64,000 nt of DNA from Planctomycetota bacterium (GTDB lineage: Bacteria; Planctomycetota; UBA1135): NCBI GenBank assembly GCA_004295085.1, contig SHNF01000005.1, positions 62,001 to 126,000 of the forward strand, written 5' to 3'. Below the pieces are notes generated by a model that saw only the letters and a list, made by a program, of their open reading frames with translations, ran no database searches and was not told the origin of the DNA. Below are positions 55,928 through 64,000 of the stretch, piece by piece (the stretch's first letter is position 1; each line of letters opens with the position of its first letter). The translations under genes were made by a program, and so were the position numbers.

Positions 55928-56711
55928 CGCCTGCCATTTTGACGTGGCCGCCGGCCCCGCCGATGGGGAAACGCAGGCGCACCCGCGTCCCGTGGCCAGG
56001 GGCGCTCTCCACCTCCACCCGGCCGCCGTGGGCCTCGAGGATGCGGCGCACGGTCGGCAGCCCCAGGCCCGAGCCGCTCTTCTTGGTGGAGAAGTACGGC
56101 TCAAAGGCGCGCTGCAGCGTCTCCAGAGCCATGCCGGGGCCGTCGTCCACCACTTCCATCACGGCCTCGTTGCCGTCGCGGCGCGTGATGAGGGAGACGT
56201 GCCCGCCCTTGTGCTCCAGCGCCTGGCGGGCGTTGATCAGGAGATTGAGGACGGCCTGGCGCACCCGGCCGACGTCGAGCGGGAGCAGGGGCAGGTCCAG
56301 GTCCAGGTAGCTGCGGATCCCGATGTTGCAGGCCGCGGCCTCGGGCCCGGCGAATGCCGCCACCTGCTGCACCACCTGGTTCAGCGACGCCGGCTCCAGC
56401 TCGATGCGGTCGGTGCGCGCGAAGCGCAGGAAGTCTCCGAGGATCTCGTTGAGGCTTTCCACCTGCTGCAGCAGGCCGTCCAGGATGCGCACGGCGCGCC
56501 GCGCCTTGGCCCCTGGGTCGTCCTGCCACTGCTCGCGCAGCAGCGCCAGCTGCAGGCTGAGCGTGCTCAGGGGATTCTTGAGCTCGTGCGCCAGGCCGCC
56601 GGCGAGCTGCGCCAGCGTGGCCGGGTCCAAAGGCGGGGCGCTGCTCCGTTGTTCGGCCAAGGTGAGTCCCGCGACGACGCAACCTAGAATATCGGGCTCT
56701 TCCCCGAGCAC

Positions 56712-57791
56712 ATGAGTTCCCGGCTGCAAATCCACGATCCCGCCCTGCCGCAGGGGCGCGCGGCCTTGCTGGCGGCCTTGCAGGCAGGGCGCGTGCTGGC
56801 GCTGCCCACGGAAACGGTGCCCGGTTTGGCGGTGCTGGCCGACAATCCGGCAGGGCGCCGGCAGCTGGCCGAACTGAAGGGCGCGCCGGCCAGCCGGCCG
56901 TACACGCTGCACCTGCGCGGCATGCACGACCTGCGCGCCCTGGTGCCCTCGCCGCCGCCCGGACTGGGCGCCTGGATGAGCCGGCGCATGCCCGGACCGC
57001 TGACGGTGGTGCTGCCCGCGGACTGGGTGGCCCTGCCCAAGGATTGGCGCTGGGAGTGGCCCGCGGTGGGCCTGCGCGTGCCCCGCCACCCTGTGTTCCA
57101 GGACCTGGCTTCGCTGCTGCACGCGCCGCTGCTCATGAGCAGCATCAATCCGCACGGCCTGGCGCCGCTGCGCGGCACCGAGCTGGCGGCCTGGCTGGCG
57201 GCGCGCCCGCACGTGGCCGTGGGCTTCGATCCGCTGCGCGTGCCCGTGGGCGAGGCTTCCGCCGTCGCGGCCTTCGAGCCCCTGCCGCGGCTGCTGCGCG
57301 GCAGCCTGGTCGGCAAGGACCGGCTGCCGGGGCAGCGGGTGCTGGTGCTGTGCAGCGGCAACATCTGCCGCTCGCCGCTGGCGGCGGCCCTGCTCGAGCG
57401 CGAGCTGGCGTCCGCCTGGGGCGTGCGTGTTCCGGACCTGCAGGAGCTGGGTTGGGTGGTGGCTTCCGCGGGCACCTTCGCGGTGGCCGACGTGCCGGCC
57501 AGCGAGTCCACGGTGCAGGCCGGCGCGGAGATCGGCCTGGACCTGGCGCGCCACCGCGCCCAGCACGTGGAGGAGGCGCTGCGCCACCCTTGGGACATGA
57601 TCCTGGCCATGGGCGCCAATCACCTGCAAGCCGTGCCTTCCGGCGTCGCCGCCGACCTGTTCGACCCGCGCGGCCTGGAGGTGCCGGATCCCTTCGGCTG
57701 CGATCTCGCCGCCTACCGGCTGGTCCGGGATCAGCTGTCGCGCGCCGCCGAGGAGCGGGTGGCCTCGTGGTGCCGCTGGCCGGAGCGCTAG
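56712..57791 (+). CDS. Fusion: Sua5/YrdC domain + low-molecular-weight phosphatase
   Basis: This is a 359-aa two-domain protein. Residues 1-205 are Sua5/YrdC-like (threonylcarbamoyl-AMP synthase for tRNA t6A37), with LALPTETVPGLAVLA, LKGAPASRPYTLHL and the SxN-like MSSINPHG. Residues 210-355 are an LMW protein tyrosine/arginine phosphatase with the CX5R loop VLCSGNICRSPLAAALL and the general-acid Asp in EVPDPFGCD. In Bacillus the two activities are encoded by neighbouring genes (ywlC, ywlE), so the fusion joins an old pairing. It is divergent from the histidine kinase and overlaps the PTS IIA gene tail to tail. Confidence 0.9.
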   Translation: MSSRLQIHDPALPQGRAALLAALQAGRVLALPTETVPGLAVLADNPAGRRQLAELKGAPASRPYTLHLRGMHDLRALVPSPPPGLGAWMSRRMPGPLTVVLPADWVALPKDWRWEWPAVGLRVPRHPVFQDLASLLHAPLLMSSINPHGLAPLRGTELAAWLAARPHVAVGFDPLRVPVGEASAVAAFEPLPRLLRGSLVGKDRLPGQRVLVLCSGNICRSPLAAALLERELASAWGVRVPDLQELGWVVASAGTFAVADVPASESTVQAGAEIGLDLARHRAQHVEEALRHPWDMILAMGANHLQAVPSGVAADLFDPRGLEVPDPFGCDLAAYRLVRDQLSRAAEERVASWCRWPER

Positions 57792-58237
57792 CTCCAGAGC
57801 TCCACCGCCGCGGCGGCGTCGGGCGCCTCCAGCAGCCGGCGGCGGAATACGGGATCGCTGAGGCGCCGCGCCACCTCGGTCAGGGTGCGCACGTGCGCCA
57901 GCTTCTCGTGCCGGGGCACCAGCAGCAGCACCACGATCCTGGCCGGCTGGCCGTCCAGGGACTGGAAGTCCAGGCCCTGCGGCAGCAGCGCCAGCGCCGC
58001 CGCGACCCGCTCCAGGCCGTCCAGCGCCGCGTGCGGCACGGCGATGCCCTGCTCCATGCCGGTGCTGACGCTGCGCTCCCGGGCTTCCACCGCGGCCAGC
58101 GCCGCGGCCGCCTGCGACGCCGGAATCCGGCCGCAGCGGACCAGCGCCTGCACCAGCTGCGCCAGCAGCTCCCACTTGTCGCCGGCCGTGGAGCGCAGCA
58201 GCACTGCTCCGGAGTCCAGGTGCGCGGCCAGGCTCAT
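57788..58237 (-). CDS. PTS fructose/nitrogen-type EIIA domain protein
   Basis: This is a 149-aa stand-alone EIIA (PtsN/FruA type). The phosphorylated His is in MEQGIAVPHAAL, and the typical LLVPRHEKLAHVRTLTEVARRLSDPVFRRRLL follows. No sugar permease is nearby, which favours a regulatory PtsN-like role. ATG 58235-58237 overlaps the antiporter stop as ATGA, suggesting that it controls or is made with that transporter. Confidence 0.92.
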   Translation of the reverse strand: MSLAAHLDSGAVLLRSTAGDKWELLAQLVQALVRCGRIPASQAAAALAAVEARERSVSTGMEQGIAVPHAALDGLERVAAALALLPQGLDFQSLDGQPARIVVLLLVPRHEKLAHVRTLTEVARRLSDPVFRRRLLEAPDAAAAVELWS

Positions 58238-59580
58238 GCGCGCAGGAACAGCACGGACACGGCCGCGAACAGCGGGATGAGGATGGCGATCGAGTAGCCC
58301 ATGTAGCCGAAGAACGAGGGCATCTTCACCCTGGATTCCTCGGCGATGGCCTTGACCATGAAGTTCGGTGCGTTGCCGATGTAGGTGTTGGCGCCCATGA
58401 AGACCGCGCCGAGCGAAACCGCCACGAGCAGCGGGTGGGGTACGCCGGTGCCGTCCACGATGCCGGTCATGCCGGCCGATTCTGCCACGGAGCGGGCGGT
58501 GGCGAAGAACACGGCATAGGTCGGGGCGTTGTCCAGGAACGAGGACAAGGCCCCCGTGGCCCAGAAGAACTGCACCGGTGTGTGCAGGCCCAGCTCGCCG
58601 CCGTGCAGCTGCAGCAGCCGGATCGGAGCCATCATGCTCAGGAAGATGCCGAAGAACAAGAATGCGACCTCCAGGATCGGCGCCCAGGTGAATTCGTTGG
58701 TGCGGCGTACCTGCCGGGAGGTCGTGGCGTAGGCCAGGAAGCCCAGGCTGGCCAGGACCCCGTCGCGCACGAACGAGGCCATGAATTCCGACACGGCGAG
58801 CCACTGCTGGAGGTTGCGGAAGGTCAGCAGGGCCACGGCCGCCATCACCCCTCCGAGCCACAGGAAGTTCAGCTGTCCGCGCAGGCGCAGCGGCTGCACC
58901 TGCTGGAGGTCGGCGATGCGCCGGGGCGCCGGCTCCTTGCGGTAATAAAAGTGGTCCAGCACCAGGTAGAGCGCAAGCAGGGCCCCCGCCATGAAGGCCC
59001 ATTCCTTCCACAGGCCCAGCGTCCAGCCGAAGGGCACCCCGCGCAGGTAGCCGAGGAACAGCGGCGGGTCGCCCAGCGGCGTCAGGCAGCCGCCCATGTT
59101 GCACACCAGGAAGATGAAGAAGACGACCGTGTGGACCTTGTACGCCCGCTCCGAGTTGGTCTTCAGGAGCGGCCGCACCAGCAGCATGGCGGCGCCCGTG
59201 GTGCCCATGAACGAGGCCAGCACCGCGCCGATCAGCAGGAAGGCGGCATTGACCCAGGGCGTGGCCCGCAGGTCTCCGGTCAGGACGATGCCCCCGGAGA
59301 TCGTGTAGAGCGCCGCGAGCAGGATCAGGAAGGACGTGTACTCGTGCAGCGTGTGAGCCACGCTGGCGCCGTCGCCCTGCACCACGAACAGGCCGGCGAT
59401 CGGCAGCCCGCAGGCCAGCGCCACCAGCAGCTTGTTGCGGTTGGGGTGCCACCAGCGCGCCGCGAACAGCGGCAGGAACGCGATGCCGAGCAGCAGGGCG
59501 GCGAAGGGCAGAACCCACGGAACGGCCGGCTCGAAGACAAGGTGTTCCTGGGCCGCGCCGGGCAGCAGTGCGGTGCTCAT
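58234..59580 (-). CDS. NhaD-like sodium/proton antiporter (ion transporter superfamily)
   Basis: This 448-aa membrane protein has about 11-12 TM helices. The segments CNMGGCLTPLGDPPLFLGYLRGVPF and FLDNAPTYAVFF resemble the two-fold DP/TxxxGN-like sites of NhaD and ArsB/CitM-type transporters, together with MGANTYIGNAPNFMVKAIAEE. Na+/H+ exchange is the best inference; a related anion role is possible. It is followed with 4-bp overlap by a PTS IIA gene, and is divergent from gspD. Confidence 0.85.
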   Translation of the reverse strand: MSTALLPGAAQEHLVFEPAVPWVLPFAALLLGIAFLPLFAARWWHPNRNKLLVALACGLPIAGLFVVQGDGASVAHTLHEYTSFLILLAALYTISGGIVLTGDLRATPWVNAAFLLIGAVLASFMGTTGAAMLLVRPLLKTNSERAYKVHTVVFFIFLVCNMGGCLTPLGDPPLFLGYLRGVPFGWTLGLWKEWAFMAGALLALYLVLDHFYYRKEPAPRRIADLQQVQPLRLRGQLNFLWLGGVMAAVALLTFRNLQQWLAVSEFMASFVRDGVLASLGFLAYATTSRQVRRTNEFTWAPILEVAFLFFGIFLSMMAPIRLLQLHGGELGLHTPVQFFWATGALSSFLDNAPTYAVFFATARSVAESAGMTGIVDGTGVPHPLLVAVSLGAVFMGANTYIGNAPNFMVKAIAEESRVKMPSFFGYMGYSIAILIPLFAAVSVLFLRA

Positions 59581-59681
59581 GGATGGGGGGACCGCCAGCG
59601 GGCGGGGAATCCTAGCGGTGCTCCGAGCCCAGGGAAGAAACCCGGCGGCGGTGCCGTCGCAAGGACGGGCCGGTCCGGTCT

Positions 59682-59710
59682 TTGTGGCCGGCTTCCTGCG
59701 TCACTAGACT
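59682..59710 (+). promoter_or_regulatory. Putative promoter of the gsp operon
   Basis: TTGTGG (59682-59687) and TAGACT (59705-59710) are 17 bp apart. The -10 is identical to that proposed for recA. A start near 59717 leaves a leader of about 45 nt to the gspD ATG at 59762. Confidence 0.45.
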
Positions 59711-59761
59711 GCTTGGCGTTCGACTGCGACTCGGCTCGATCCTCACCGGAGCTCTCCGCGC

Positions 59762-62173
59762 ATGTTCCTGCCCATACTGCCCTGGCTGCTGGCGGTCACA
59801 GCGTCTTCCCTCCCCCTCCAGGACCCCCAGGATCCCCAGGCGCCCCAGGAGCCGGCTGCGGGCGACATCCAGATCCCCGAGGGCGCGGTGCAGGAGGAGG
59901 GCGATTGGATCACGCTGGCGTTCGACGAGACGCCCGAAGGGCTGTCCCTGCGCCAGTTCATCGCCATGGCTCAGAAGATCACGGGGCTGACCTTCACCGT
60001 GGACACCAGCAGCGGCCAGGGAGGGGCGCGGCCCGGCACGGCCGACCTGGACCAGCAGAAGATCCTGCTGTACGGCCGCAAGCGCATGCGCAAGTCGGAC
60101 TTCTATTCCTTCTTCCAGATCATGATGAAGATCAACGGCTACGTGTGCGTCACCCAGGGCTCGGGCGACCTGGCCGTGATCGTCATCACGCCGACGCCGG
60201 AGAAGAACCCGACGGCCGGCCAGGCCATCAAGGCCAACACCTTGTTCGTGGACGCCGAGGACGTGGAGCAGTTCAAGTCGCAGCCCGGCGTGTACATCAC
60301 CACCGTGGTGCGCCTGAAGTACGCCAACGCCCAGACGCTGGGCACCGGCCTGCGCAACGCGGTCACCGGCCCGGGCACGGCCCAGGAGGCGTTCATGCCG
60401 CTGGCCGGAGGCTCGGAGAACGCCATCCTGATCCAGGGCTTCGGCCCGTTCGTGGCCTGGGCCACGCGCCTGGTGCGCTCGCTGGACGTCAAGCCGGAGG
60501 GCCCTGAGCCGGTGCTGGAGAAGATCCCGCTGCAGGAGGCCAGCGCCGAGGAAGTGGCGCAGCTGCTCCAGGACCTGCTGGAGGACACGGGCAGCCCGGA
60601 GACGCGCGCGGCGCAGCGCGCGCGCCAGGCGGAAGGCGGCGCGGCCATCCCGGGGTATGACATCGAGACGCGCGTCATCGCCTTCCCGCGCGACAACTCG
60701 CTGCTGGTGGTGGCCTCCCCGGACAACCTCGAGCGCGTCAAGGACCTGATCGCCAAGCTGGACACCAGGCTGGAGGTGCCGGAGACCAACTTCCGCGTGT
60801 ACCAGCTGCAGAACATCTCGGCCAAGGACCTGGCCGAGGACTTGAAGGACTTCCTGGAGCGGACCCAGCAGGCGGAGGAGCAGGCGGCGCGGGCCCAGGG
60901 GCAGACCGGCGGCACCACCACCGCGCGCACCGAGCAGCGCATCGTGCTCCAGGACCAGGAGGAGACCAACTCGCTGCTCATCACCGCCACGCGCACCAAG
61001 TGGGCCGAGCTGGAGCGGCTGCTCAACGAGCTGGACAAGGTCCAGCCGCAGGTCCTGATCGAGACCGCGCTGATCGAGGTGACCGAGGACTTCGCGCGCG
61101 ACTTCGGGGTCGAGTTCGCCAGCGTGAACCCGCCCGACGGGGACTTCTCCACCGGCTTCGGCTTCACCTCCACTGGCCTTTCCACCCTCATCGACACCGA
61201 CGGCGACAACCTGGCCGACACCCGCGTGCCGGACCAGAGCCGCACCGGACTGGTGGCCGGCATCCTCGACGGCGAGGACTTCGGCATCCCCTTGCTGGTG
61301 GCCGCGGCCCAGACCACGTCCAACACCAACATCCTCTCCATCCCGTCCATCCTGGTGACCAACAACCGCGCCGCCACGGTGGAGAGCAAGGACGAGATCC
61401 CCACCGCCACCCAGACCCCGACCCAGGGCGTGGGCGTCACCACCACCTTCAACGACTACCAGGAGGCCGGGATCAAGCTCAGCATCACGCCCTCGATCTC
61501 GTCGCGGAAGTACCTGCGCCTGGCGGTCAGCCTGGAGATCTCGGCGTTCCGCGGCACGTTCGTGGCCGGATCGGTGGTGCCCCCGCCGCGCATCACCCGC
61601 AGCCTCACCACCACCGTGTACCTGCCGGACGGCGCCACCATGTGGATCGGCGGCATCATCCGCGACGACCTGAGCCAGGATGAAACCGGCATCCCGTGGC
61701 TGAGCGACGTCCCGGTGCTCGGCTGGGTGTTCGGCCGCCACGAGAAGAGCACCTTGAAGACCACCTTGTACTTCTTCTGCACGCCCAGGATCCTGGAGCG
61801 CTTCGACGAGCTGGTCGACATTTCCGAGCGCGCCAAGGCCCGGGCCGCGGAGGTGATCAGCCTGGAGCGCGTGCGCCAGGTGGATCCCGGCTTCCAGTTC
61901 CAGAGCCCCCTGGACGTGATCCTGGACGAGGACGTGAACGGCGACGGCCAGGAGGAGACCGGCCTGCTGGACCTGTCCTCCTTCTCGGCCCCGGCCTTCG
62001 TGGCGCCGACCGGCTTCATTGCGCCTGACCTGGTGGGCGCCGACGCCATGAGCTTCTACCGCGACGGCGCCCTGCTGCTGGACACGGACCGCAACGGCGT
62101 CGTGGACACGCGCGTGCCCACCACCCAGCCGGCCGCCGGCGCGCGCAACCCGCCCCAGCAAGGAAACCAGTGA
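59762..62173 (+). CDS. gspD: Type II secretion / type IV pilus secretin (GspD)
   Basis: This 803-aa outer-membrane secretin has a signal peptide and then a PQ-rich stretch. N-domains include repeats of the VVRLKYANAQTLGTGL and YQLQNISAKDLAEDLKDFL type. The C-terminal secretin domain shows QVLIETALIEVTEDFARDFGVEF, LSIPSILVTNNRAATV and GGIIRDDLSQDETGIPWLSDVPVLGWVFG. It forms the outer gate for exported proteins or a pilus. The tail beyond the secretin core has a Ca-loop-like DTDRNGVVD. The stop overlaps the gspE start as GTGA. Confidence 0.93.
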   Translation: MFLPILPWLLAVTASSLPLQDPQDPQAPQEPAAGDIQIPEGAVQEEGDWITLAFDETPEGLSLRQFIAMAQKITGLTFTVDTSSGQGGARPGTADLDQQKILLYGRKRMRKSDFYSFFQIMMKINGYVCVTQGSGDLAVIVITPTPEKNPTAGQAIKANTLFVDAEDVEQFKSQPGVYITTVVRLKYANAQTLGTGLRNAVTGPGTAQEAFMPLAGGSENAILIQGFGPFVAWATRLVRSLDVKPEGPEPVLEKIPLQEASAEEVAQLLQDLLEDTGSPETRAAQRARQAEGGAAIPGYDIETRVIAFPRDNSLLVVASPDNLERVKDLIAKLDTRLEVPETNFRVYQLQNISAKDLAEDLKDFLERTQQAEEQAARAQGQTGGTTTARTEQRIVLQDQEETNSLLITATRTKWAELERLLNELDKVQPQVLIETALIEVTEDFARDFGVEFASVNPPDGDFSTGFGFTSTGLSTLIDTDGDNLADTRVPDQSRTGLVAGILDGEDFGIPLLVAAAQTTSNTNILSIPSILVTNNRAATVESKDEIPTATQTPTQGVGVTTTFNDYQEAGIKLSITPSISSRKYLRLAVSLEISAFRGTFVAGSVVPPPRITRSLTTTVYLPDGATMWIGGIIRDDLSQDETGIPWLSDVPVLGWVFGRHEKSTLKTTLYFFCTPRILERFDELVDISERAKARAAEVISLERVRQVDPGFQFQSPLDVILDEDVNGDGQEETGLLDLSSFSAPAFVAPTGFIAPDLVGADAMSFYRDGALLLDTDRNGVVDTRVPTTQPAAGARNPPQQGNQ

Positions 62174-63897
62174 CGCCGCAGACTGCCGCCTCCTCCCTCG
62201 ACTTGGTCGGGCTCCTGAGCCGGGAGACCGGCCTGGAGGAGGCCGAGCTGCGCAAGCTGCGCGACCAGGCCGCCGCCACGGGCAGCAGCTTCGACCGCAT
62301 CCTGCTGCACCGCGGCCTGGACGAGGCGGCGGTGCTGCGCGCCTTCGCCGCCGACCTGGACCTGCCGTTCCGCGACAAGCTGGAGGGTGTCCAGGTCCCG
62401 CCCCAGTTCGTGGACAAGGTGCCGCTGCCGTTCGCGCGCGCCCACGACATGATCGCCATCGCGGCTCAGGACGGCGTGATCCAGGTGGCCTGCGCCCACC
62501 CGCTGGACGTGCACCCGCAGGACGACATCGCCGCCATGCTCGGCGGCGAGGTGCGCTTCCTGCTGGCGCCGCGCTTCGAGATCACCGAGCTGATCAACCG
62601 CGCCTTCCGCCACAAGGCCGACGGCGTGGACGAGGCCCTGGGCGACCTGGAAGGCACCGACCTGGCCGGCCTGGCCGGCATCGACGAGTCCGAGGACCTG
62701 CTGGACGTCGCCAACAAGGCGCCCATCATCAAGCTGGTCAACTCGGTGCTGTTCCAGGCGCTGAAGCTGCGCGCTTCGGACGTGCACTTCCAGCCGTACG
62801 CGGACCGGATGCAGGTGCGCTACCGCATCGACGGCATCCTCTACGACATGGAGACCGTGCCCAAGCAGGCCCACGACGCCGTCATCAGCCGCATCAAGGT
62901 CATGGGCAAGATGGACATCGCCGAACGCCGCCTGCCCCAGGACGGGCGCGCCACCATCCGCATCGGCGACGGCGAGGTGGACGTGCGCATCTCCATCATC
63001 CCGTCCACGGCCGGCGAGCGCTGCGTGCTGCGCCTGCTCGACAAGACCGCCCGCGTGTTCACGCTGGAGGAGATCGGCCTGGACCAGCGCCACCGGCACA
63101 TCCTCGAGCACTACATCAAGTACCCGCACGGCATCATCCTGGTGACCGGGCCCACCGGCTCGGGCAAGACCACCACGCTGTACGCCAGCCTCACCACGAT
63201 CAACACCGGCGACAAGAACATCCTCACCATCGAGGACCCGGTGGAGTATCACCTGGACGGCATCAGCCAGGTGCAGGTGAACGTCAAGAAGGGGCTGACC
63301 TTCGCCGCCGGACTGCGCTCGTTCCTGCGCCAGGACCCGGACGTGATGATGGTGGGCGAGGTGCGCGACATGGAGACCGCGGAGATCGCGATCCGCGCCG
63401 CCATCACCGGCCACCTCGTGTTCAGCACGGTGCACACCAACGACGCCCCGAGCACGGTCACGCGCCTCGTGGACATCGGAGTGGAGCCGTACCTGGTGGC
63501 CTCCTCCCTGATCCTGGTGGTGGCGCAGCGCCTGGTGCGCACCATGTGCCCGGCGTGCAAGACGCGCCGCGAGCCCACGGCCACCGAGATCGCCGAGCTC
63601 AAGGACATCGGGCTGGAGGTGGCGCAGCTCCCCGACGGCCTGCTGACCGCGGCGCCGGGCTGCGAGGAGTGCTTCCACAGCGGCTACCAGGGCCGCACCG
63701 CCATCTACGAGATGCTGCCCATGGTCGAGGACGTGCGCGTCATGATCATGAACCGGGCCTCGGCCACCGAGGTCAAGCGCGTGGCCATCCAGAAGGCCGG
63801 CATGCGCACCTTGCGCATGGACGGCGTCAACAAGATCCTCACCGGGCAGACCACGCCGGAGGAGGTCGTCCGCGTCACGCAGCTGGACACGATGTAA
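62170..63897 (+). CDS. gspE: Type II secretion/type IV pilus assembly ATPase (GspE/PilB)
   Basis: This 575-aa ATPase has an N-terminal MshEN-like region (ETGLEEAELRKLRDQAAATGSSF...), then ASDVHFQPYADRMQVRYRIDG. Walker A GPTGSGKTTTLYASL lies near residue 327, the Asp box EDPVEYHLDGISQVQV follows, and Walker B is DVMMVGEVRDMETAEIAI with the His box GHLVFSTVHTNDAP. Zinc-binding CPAC and CEEC flank about 40 residues near 460-500. It powers subunit assembly in the inner membrane. The start is GTG 62170-62172. Confidence 0.96.
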   Translation: MTPQTAASSLDLVGLLSRETGLEEAELRKLRDQAAATGSSFDRILLHRGLDEAAVLRAFAADLDLPFRDKLEGVQVPPQFVDKVPLPFARAHDMIAIAAQDGVIQVACAHPLDVHPQDDIAAMLGGEVRFLLAPRFEITELINRAFRHKADGVDEALGDLEGTDLAGLAGIDESEDLLDVANKAPIIKLVNSVLFQALKLRASDVHFQPYADRMQVRYRIDGILYDMETVPKQAHDAVISRIKVMGKMDIAERRLPQDGRATIRIGDGEVDVRISIIPSTAGERCVLRLLDKTARVFTLEEIGLDQRHRHILEHYIKYPHGIILVTGPTGSGKTTTLYASLTTINTGDKNILTIEDPVEYHLDGISQVQVNVKKGLTFAAGLRSFLRQDPDVMMVGEVRDMETAEIAIRAAITGHLVFSTVHTNDAPSTVTRLVDIGVEPYLVASSLILVVAQRLVRTMCPACKTRREPTATEIAELKDIGLEVAQLPDGLLTAAPGCEECFHSGYQGRTAIYEMLPMVEDVRVMIMNRASATEVKRVAIQKAGMRTLRMDGVNKILTGQTTPEEVVRVTQLDTM

Positions 63898-63900
63898 GGC

Positions 63901-64000
63901 ATGCCCATCTACGAGTGGAAGGGCTTCGACAGCAGGGGCGGCAAGGCTTCCGGCGTCATTGACGCCGACTCCCCGCGCGACGCGCGCGTGCGCCTGCGCC
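63901..64000 (+). CDS. gspF: Type II secretion inner-membrane protein GspF (5' end only)
   Basis: The first 33 codons from ATG 63901 read MPIYEWKGFDSRGGKASGV and onward to a DSPRDARVRLR segment. This matches the start of GspF/PilC proteins (YxWKGxDxxGKxxxGxIxA). It begins three bases after the gspE stop, as expected in gspD-E-F operons. The rest lies beyond the window. Confidence 0.88.
   Translation, partial: MPIYEWKGFDSRGGKASGVIDADSPRDARVRLR

Overview
The window is a high-GC, densely packed bacterial chromosome segment. The best guess is a Planctomycetota genome. This is inferred from an FG-GAP surface protein and an M23 peptidase that end in similar C-terminal modules, a WD40-repeat Ser/Thr kinase, a Gld-type ABC system and a Minf_1886-family protein. 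Many genes start with GTG or TTG. Twelve neighbouring gene pairs overlap by exactly 4 bp (ATGA, GTGA or TTGA), and three convergent pairs share 4 bp of stop codon.

Left third (1-21.5 kb). A minus-strand series runs lipoprotein, YbhN/MprF-like membrane protein, PfkB kinase, thpR and recA (cut by the window edge). Next come a large FG-GAP protein and a secreted metzincin-like lipoprotein on the plus strand. An AlkD-like protein and an ArsR-AHSA1 pair follow on the minus strand, the pair having a palindrome centred on the arsR start codon. A PHP metallohydrolase and an M23 peptidase come next. The smpB-ssrA (tmRNA) trans-translation pair follows, then tRNA-Leu and tRNA-Trp. The WD40 kinase has a reading frame broken by an in-frame TAG near the N-terminus. 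rsmG, pcnB and tRNA-Val close this part.

Middle (21.5-51 kb). An HtrA protease converges on a minus-strand run accB-accC-UXS-glmS-epimerase that joins malonyl-CoA supply to UDP-sugar and glucosamine supply; moaC lies upstream. Then come a C-terminal processing peptidase, pgeF, an AI-2E family permease, a Minf_1886 protein, holB-tmk and a PGRP/amidase lipoprotein. Next are ald-uppP-gmd-rmd (GDP-deoxyhexose and undecaprenyl phosphate recycling), yggS-kinase-purN, a four-gene Gld-type ABC export system and dnaK.

Insertion (50988-54473). A 3.49-kb element lies between dnaK and an NtrC-type two-component pair. It has 17-bp imperfect terminal inverted repeats (14/17 identical, GGT ends) and an 8-bp direct repeat on either side. 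It carries an IS1-like DDE transposase inside a tightly overlapping four-gene operon: a winged-helix-like protein, the transposase, a 103-aa unknown and a DinD-like protein. The operon has a good promoter with an adjacent inverted-repeat operator. At the left end sits an oppositely oriented tRNA-like sequence with a disrupted anticodon arm. At the right end there is a structured, terminator-ended RNA-like segment. This is the most novel part of the window.

Right end (54.5-64 kb). Here are the NtrC-type regulator and histidine kinase, a Sua5/low-molecular-weight phosphatase fusion, an NhaD-like antiporter coupled to a PTS IIA protein, and the start of a type II secretion/type IV pilus operon (gspD, gspE and a partial gspF).
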